Positions 62,398-64,000 of a DNA stretch of 64,000 bases are shown here, one piece after another. The stretch spans positions 1 through 64,000 of the forward strand of contig NZ_JAUCCV010000004.1 of NCBI RefSeq assembly GCF_034675905.1, given 5' to 3'. The translations under genes were made by a program, and so were the position numbers. How positions within the stretch are numbered: the first letter of the stretch is position 1; each line of letters begins with the position of its first letter. Source of the stretch: Castellaniella sp034675905 (GTDB taxonomy: Bacteria > Pseudomonadota > Gammaproteobacteria > Burkholderiales > Burkholderiaceae_B). Under the pieces are notes generated by a model. That model saw only the letters and a list, made by a program, of their open reading frames with translations, had not been told where the DNA came from and made no database searches.

Positions 62398-64000
62398 CTA
62401 GTGCGCCTCGCCCCAATCGCGTCCCACCCCGACTTCGGCCACCAGCGGCACGGCCAGTTCCGCCACCCCGGCCATCAATTCAGGCACGCGTTGCCGCAGA
62501 ACATCCACTTCGTCGGGCACCGTGTCGAAGACCAGCTCGTCATGCACCTGCATCACCATCAGACTGCGCAGATTGTCCGCCGACATCCAGTCCTGCACGG
62601 CAACCATGGCTTTCTTGATCAGATCGGCAGCCGTGCCCTGCATCGGCGCATTGATGGCGGCGCGTTCGGCGGCGGCGGCGCGGGGACCCTTGGCGCCCGC
62701 CAGCTCTGGAAAGTACAGGCGCCGCCCAAAGACCGTTTCTACGTACCCCTGTTCCCGCGCCTGACGACGGATGCGGTCCATGTATTCGGCCACCCCCGGA
62801 TAGCGCATGAAATAGCGATCAATGTAGGACTTGGCGGCCGCCCGGGTAATGCCCAGGTTGGACGCCAGGCCGAATTCACCCATGCCGTAGATCAAACCGA
62901 AATTGATGGCCTTGGCCGCCCGCCGGTGTTCGGCGTCCACCTGGTCCGGCGCCACGCCAAAGACTTCGGCCGCCGTGGCGCGGTGAATATCCTGGCCTTC
63001 GGCAAAGGCGCGGCGCAGGTTGTCGTCGCCCGACACGTGCGCCATGACCCGCAGTTCGATCTGGGAATAGTCGGCCGACACGATGCTGCCCAGGCTGGAT
63101 ACAAAAGCAGAACGCACCCGCCGGCCCTCGGCCGTACGCACCGGGATATTCTGCAGATTGGGATCGGACGACGCCAGGCGCCCGGTGATGACGGCGGCCT
63201 GGGCGTACCGTGTATGCACCCGTCCGGTACGCGGATCGATCATGCGGGGCAGCTTGTCGGTATAGGTGGATTTCAGCTTGGCGATGCCCCGGTAGTCCAG
63301 CAACAGGCGCGGCAAGGGGTAATCCGCGGCCAGCCGCGTCAGGACTTCCTCGTCGGTCGAGGGCGCCCCGCCGGCGGTCTTGCGCAACACCGGCAGCTGC
63401 ATCTGCGTGAATAGAATCTCACCCAGCTGTTTGGGCGAATTCAGGTTGAAGGGCTGGCCCGCCAGCGCATGCGCCTGCGATTCCAGATCGATCATCTGCT
63501 GCCCCAGCTCGTGGCTTTGCTTGGCCAGCACCTGGGCGTCGATGGCGACGCCGTTGCGCTCGATGCGGGTCAGGACCTCGGACGTCTGGATTTCCAGTTC
63601 GTAGGTACGCAGCAGGCCGGGTTCGGCCTGCACCTGCGGCAATAGCACCTGATGCAGGCGCAAGGTGAAGTCGGCGTCTTCGGCTGCATAATGTGCTGCG
63701 CTTTCCAGATCCAGTTCATCGAAACCGATCTGCTTGGCGCCTTTGCCGCACAGATCTTCGTAGGTCGTGCCGGTCACACCCAGCCATTGAATACACAGAT
63801 CCTGCAGATTGACCCGCCGATGCGACTGCAGCACATAGGCCTGCAGCATGGTGTCGTGCTGCACGCCCAGGAGTTCCAGTCCTTCGTTGGCAAAGACGTG
63901 CGCATCATATTTGGCATGGTGCAAGAGCTTGGGGGCGGCAGCATCCTCGATCCAGGGACGCAGCTGTTCCAACACCCAGGCCCGATCCAGCTGATCGGGC
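62398..64000 (-). CDS. polA: DNA polymerase I, C-terminal part (5' end outside the window)
   Basis: Repair and Okazaki-fragment polymerase. About 534 residues are visible and the frame is open to the window edge, so the start and the 5'-3' exonuclease domain lie beyond 64000. The 3'-5' exonuclease motifs seen are LLHHAKYDAHVFANEGLELL and HYAAEDADFTLRLH, apparently intact. Polymerase motif A is IVSADYSQIELRVMAHVSGD, motif B RRAAKAINFGLIYGMGEFGL, and motif C LMVMQVHDELVFDTVPDEVD, all with catalytic residues present. It ends at 62398 with VGVGRDWGEAH, convergent with the Na/Pi gene. Confidence 0.96.
   Translation of the reverse strand, partial: PDQLDRAWVLEQLRPWIEDAAAPKLLHHAKYDAHVFANEGLELLGVQHDTMLQAYVLQSHRRVNLQDLCIQWLGVTGTTYEDLCGKGAKQIGFDELDLESAAHYAAEDADFTLRLHQVLLPQVQAEPGLLRTYELEIQTSEVLTRIERNGVAIDAQVLAKQSHELGQQMIDLESQAHALAGQPFNLNSPKQLGEILFTQMQLPVLRKTAGGAPSTDEEVLTRLAADYPLPRLLLDYRGIAKLKSTYTDKLPRMIDPRTGRVHTRYAQAAVITGRLASSDPNLQNIPVRTAEGRRVRSAFVSSLGSIVSADYSQIELRVMAHVSGDDNLRRAFAEGQDIHRATAAEVFGVAPDQVDAEHRRAAKAINFGLIYGMGEFGLASNLGITRAAAKSYIDRYFMRYPGVAEYMDRIRRQAREQGYVETVFGRRLYFPELAGAKGPRAAAAERAAINAPMQGTAADLIKKAMVAVQDWMSADNLRSLMVMQVHDELVFDTVPDEVDVLRQRVPELMAGVAELAVPLVAEVGVGRDWGEAH

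Overview
The window is a 64 kb chromosomal segment of a GC-rich betaproteobacterium. Gene content points to order Burkholderiales, most likely Alcaligenaceae (Bordetella/Achromobacter/Castellaniella-like). The supports are priB inside the rpsF-priB-rpsR-rplI cluster, an alaC-hom-thrC operon, a Kdo kinase gene (kdkA), an LPS-core cluster mixing glycosyltransferases with polysaccharide deacetylases, and hpnCDE. Nearly all of it is dense core genome. I see no CRISPR array, no complete tRNA or rRNA, no insertion sequence and no prophage.

Layout. 1-4 kb: rng, then a tRNA-Ser 3'-end relic and a 2.3 kb AT-richer stretch holding one heavily frameshifted membrane sulfatase / phosphoethanolamine-transferase-like gene; this is the clearest foreign and decayed DNA. 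4-13.6 kb: envelope genes. A lipoprotein, msbA (lipid A flippase), a heptosyltransferase-like GT9 and an ElyC-like protein precede a minus-strand run of six overlapping or tightly spaced LPS-core genes (GT25, GT4, deacetylase, GT2, deacetylase, GT4) downstream of hrpA-dnaE. 13.6-24.9 kb: dnaE, hrpA, argA, rmlB-rmlD and yggX, ended by a strong bidirectional terminator. 25.1-25.8 kb: a BrnT/BrnA toxin-antitoxin pair with a palindromic operator candidate, inserted between yggX and phoU. 25.8-30 kb: phoU, rpiA, a Tat-exported beta carbonic anhydrase and a PiT phosphate transporter. 30-33.9 kb: a complete potFGHI putrescine ABC transporter.

33.9-38.6 kb: a minus-strand string alr, SDR, radA, tauE-like, kdkA. 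38.7-41.8 kb: hpnC-hpnD-hpnE, which convert farnesyl diphosphate to squalene; dxs and ispA, which make the isoprenoid precursor, lie at 53-56 kb in the same window. 41.8-45.7 kb: alaC-hom-thrC. 45.9-49.6 kb: a DUF498 protein, a Bcp peroxiredoxin, a PIN-PhoH protein and pdxA. 49.6-52.6 kb: dnaB and the rpsF-priB-rpsR-rplI ribosomal/primosomal cluster. 52.7-56.6 kb: folE2, dxs, ispA, xseB. 56.7-64 kb: a Rieske oxygenase with an unusual Rieske spacing and a terminator-like hairpin in its leader, a 3-mercaptopyruvate-type sulfurtransferase, an EamA exporter, htpX, a Na/Pi cotransporter and the 3' two-thirds or so of polA, which runs off the window.

I do not see a wholly new multi-gene system. The items most worth a second look are the deacetylase-rich LPS core cluster, the decayed sulfatase next to the tRNA relic, the leader hairpin before the Rieske gene, the Rieske insertion itself and the BrnTA operator.
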